Assembly (NCBI RefSeq): GCF_026342405.1
Contig: NZ_JAPEMU010000001.1
Span: 5,022,001-5,086,000, forward strand
Direction of reading: 5' to 3'
Source of the DNA: Kitasatospora sp. NBC_00240
Lineage (GTDB): Bacteria; Actinomycetota; Actinomycetes; Streptomycetales; Streptomycetaceae
Length of the DNA stretch: 64,000 bases
Of this stretch, positions 62,304-64,000 are shown one piece after another. How positions within the stretch are numbered: the first letter of the stretch is position 1; every line of letters begins with the position of its first letter. The notes under the pieces are model-generated. The model had not been told where the DNA came from and ran no database searches. It saw only the letters and a program-made list of their open reading frames with translations. The position numbers were made by a program, and so were the translations under genes.

Positions 62304-63902
62304 TTGACGCCTGCCCTGCTGCCCTCCGCCGGCCGGGTCGAACCCCTCGCCCACGGGCCGCTCGCCCACCGGCCCCCGGCCCATGAGCCCCTCGCCCACG
62401 ACCTCCCGCGCTGCCGTGACCGGCTGGCCCGGCGGGTCGCCGCCCGGGTGGGCCCGGACGGCCTGCTCCGGGCGCCCTGCGCGAGCCGGATGCTGGAATC
62501 CGCGCTGGCGCTGCGGCTGCTCACCGTCGAGCGGGCCGCCCCGCAGGCCCGCCGGCGGCTCGCCCGGTACCTCCGGGACACCCTCGACCACCACCCGCCG
62601 GACCTCTTCCAACGCGCCCTCGGCCGGGCCGCGCTCGGCCTCGCCGCCCCCGCCGACCGCGAGGCGGCCCGGGCGCTGGACGCCGTCGACCACTTCACCG
62701 CCGACCGCAAGCGGCTGATGTTCGCCACCCTGCTGGCCGAGCTCGGCGCCGGGGAGTTCCCCCGGGTGCGGCCGGAGGCCTACGACGTACGCGGCCAACA
62801 GAGCTGGCTCCAGCTGGAGATGACCTCCCTCAAGATCATGGCGGCGTACGGCGCCGGCTCCCCCGAGCTGGTCACCGGCGCGGACTGGGCCGTCCTGGCG
62901 CCCGCCGTCCGGCCCGGGCCGGCCTGGGAGGGCAACAACCTGGCCCGGCTGCTCGGACTGCTCGCCCTGCGCAAGCACCCCGGCCACCGGCCCGCCGTCC
63001 GGCGCGTTCTCGGGGACGTGCTGGCCGGTCCGGGTCCGGACGGGGGGATCCCGTTCATCACCGGGATGGGCCTCTTCGCCACCGCCACCGGCGGGCTCGC
63101 CCTCGTCCGCTGCGGGTACGCGGGGCCGCTGGTCGACCGGATGGCCGACGCCCTCGCCGGCCGGCAGAACCCCGACGGCGGGTTCGGCTTCCACCCCGGG
63201 GTGACGCAGAGCGACGTCGACGACACCTCGTACGCCGTCGAGTTCCTGCGCGGCGCCGGGGCCGCCCGGCACCGCCGGCGGATCGCCGCGGCCGAGCGCT
63301 ACCTGCTGGACCGGCGCAACCCCGACGGCGGCTTCCCCACCTACGCGCGCGGCATCCCCTCGGAGGTCGCGATGACCGCCGGGGCGGTCAACGCGCTGGC
63401 CCCGAACCCGGCCCACCGGGCGGTGGTCGAGCGCGGCGCCCGCTTCATCGCGGCCGGCCAGCGTCCGGACGGCAGCTTCGGCCGCGGCTGGAGCCGCAAC
63501 ACCTCCAACGCGGTCTTCCGGGCCGTGCTGGCCTGCGACGCGGCCCGCGCCGGCGCCGGCCCGGCCGACCGCTCGGAGCTCGACCTGGTCCGGAAGCGGG
63601 CCGTCGGCCACCTGGCCGGGACCGCCAACGCCGACGGCGGCTGGGGACACGTCCCCGGCGACCCGAGCGACCCGATCAGCACGGCGTACGCGGTGATCGC
63701 CCTGGCCCGCTCCGGAGAGCACCGCCCGGTGCTCCGGCGGGCCGTCCGGCTGCTCGCCACCTGCCAGCAGCCGGACGGCGGGTACCTCAGCCGCCCGGAC
63801 CAGGCCGGCCCCCGGCCGCTGCTCTACGACGTCCCGGCGTTGGCGGACGTCAGCGTGCTGCTCGGCCTGGCCCACGTCCCGGCCGGCCTCGCCGGACGGT
63901 GA
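62304..63902 (+). CDS. Probable class II terpene cyclase (squalene-hopene-cyclase/prenyltransferase-like)
   Basis: 532 residues, all-helical alpha-barrel type. The motif DVDDTS (Asp304-Asp307) is the DXDD general-acid motif of protonation-initiated cyclases. QW-like turns follow or precede it: NPDGGFGF, NPDGGFPTYARG, RPDGSFGRGW, NADGGWGH and QPDGGYL. The size is typical of bacterial class II diterpene cyclases. The start is uncertain: TTG at 62304 with GGAAAG upstream; the next in-frame GTG would be some 48 codons later. Alternatives are other prenyltransferase-repeat proteins. It may begin a terpenoid cluster that continues past the window. Confidence 0.72.
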   Translation: MTPALLPSAGRVEPLAHGPLAHRPPAHEPLAHDLPRCRDRLARRVAARVGPDGLLRAPCASRMLESALALRLLTVERAAPQARRRLARYLRDTLDHHPPDLFQRALGRAALGLAAPADREAARALDAVDHFTADRKRLMFATLLAELGAGEFPRVRPEAYDVRGQQSWLQLEMTSLKIMAAYGAGSPELVTGADWAVLAPAVRPGPAWEGNNLARLLGLLALRKHPGHRPAVRRVLGDVLAGPGPDGGIPFITGMGLFATATGGLALVRCGYAGPLVDRMADALAGRQNPDGGFGFHPGVTQSDVDDTSYAVEFLRGAGAARHRRRIAAAERYLLDRRNPDGGFPTYARGIPSEVAMTAGAVNALAPNPAHRAVVERGARFIAAGQRPDGSFGRGWSRNTSNAVFRAVLACDAARAGAGPADRSELDLVRKRAVGHLAGTANADGGWGHVPGDPSDPISTAYAVIALARSGEHRPVLRRAVRLLATCQQPDGGYLSRPDQAGPRPLLYDVPALADVSVLLGLAHVPAGLAGR

Positions 63903-63990
63903 CCTGCCCGGCCGCCGCCACCACGGCTCCTGGGCCGATCCGCTCCGATCGGCCCTGGACGGCCCGGCCGCGGGTTCCGAGGATGGTGCC

Positions 63991-64000
63991 ATGACCTCAC
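63991..64000 (+). CDS. Start of a further gene (partial)
   Basis: ATGACCTCAC at the window edge is preceded by GAGGATGGTGCC, a good ribosome-site spacing. Only three codons are visible (MTS). If it belongs to the terpene-cyclase cluster, a prenyl synthase or P450 would be expected, but nothing shows this. Confidence 0.4.

Noticed and set aside
61014..63992. 992-codon open frame on the minus strand
   Set aside because: Antisense to LysR and terpene cyclase genes that carry clear motifs; translation has no recognisable domain.

Overview
This is a 64-kb stretch of very GC-rich chromosome from a filamentous actinomycete of the family Streptomycetaceae (Streptomyces or a close relative such as Kitasatospora). 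The evidence is the extreme GC3 coding bias, sortase-E LAXTG surface proteins, an Lsr2-type nucleoid protein, mycothiol-dependent DinB-fold enzymes, an HspR-type HAIR operator before clpB and a perfect ParB parS site. Most genes are core or conserved; no transposase, integrase, prophage or CRISPR array was seen. At least twelve genes carry a -10-like TANNNT box 6-9 nt before the start codon, so leaderless transcription appears common, and several start choices below rest on it.

Layout. (1) 1-8.0 kb: the end of a membrane protein, a Ser/Thr protein kinase, an APH-fold phosphotransferase, a DevR-type response regulator, and the branched-chain 2-oxoacid dehydrogenase operon bkdABC. (2) 8.0-19.8 kb: two paralogous sortase substrates bracketing a BenE transporter and sharing a 229-bp, 97% identical direct repeat; then an M64 metallopeptidase, an MFS transporter, a mycothiol-dependent enzyme, a nitrilase-superfamily amidohydrolase, a GntR regulator, a conserved hypothetical and an orphan SLATT protein. 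(3) 20.4-36.1 kb: a dispersed purine block (purD, purC, purS-purQ-purL) interleaved with a probably inactive M48-like membrane protein, a DMFase-like protein, an ABC exporter with a DesKR-like two-component system, two identical tRNA-Gly(GCC) genes, an lsr2 paralogue (lsrL) and a DinB/SCP2-type protein. (4) 36.1-40.7 kb: an accessory-looking island of a SUKH-4 protein, a P-loop NTPase with WD40-like propeller and a tandem SUKH-4 protein. This is the best candidate for an undescribed system. (5) 40.8-58 kb: core block with DUF3152, DUF3151, fba, dedA (with a parS in its terminator), pyrE, an SRPBCC membrane-anchored protein, a spermidine-synthase-like membrane protein, DUF2617, an orphan argJ, an aminotransferase, YbjN, a small secreted crystallin-like protein, an XRE-lipoprotein pair and clpB. 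(6) 58-64 kb: a LysR/TDT-transporter divergon, an SDR/LysR divergon, and a probable class II terpene cyclase with a DVDD motif; a further gene begins at the window edge.

How the genes work together: bkdABC makes branched acyl-CoA starters for fatty acids and polyketides. PurD, PurSQL and PurC supply early steps of IMP synthesis. The ABC exporter and DesKR genes form one overlapping operon. The two LysR genes each face a divergent target across a short intergenic region containing an inverted repeat. Gene order compared from memory with S. coelicolor suggests that three separate segments of that chromosome are adjacent here.
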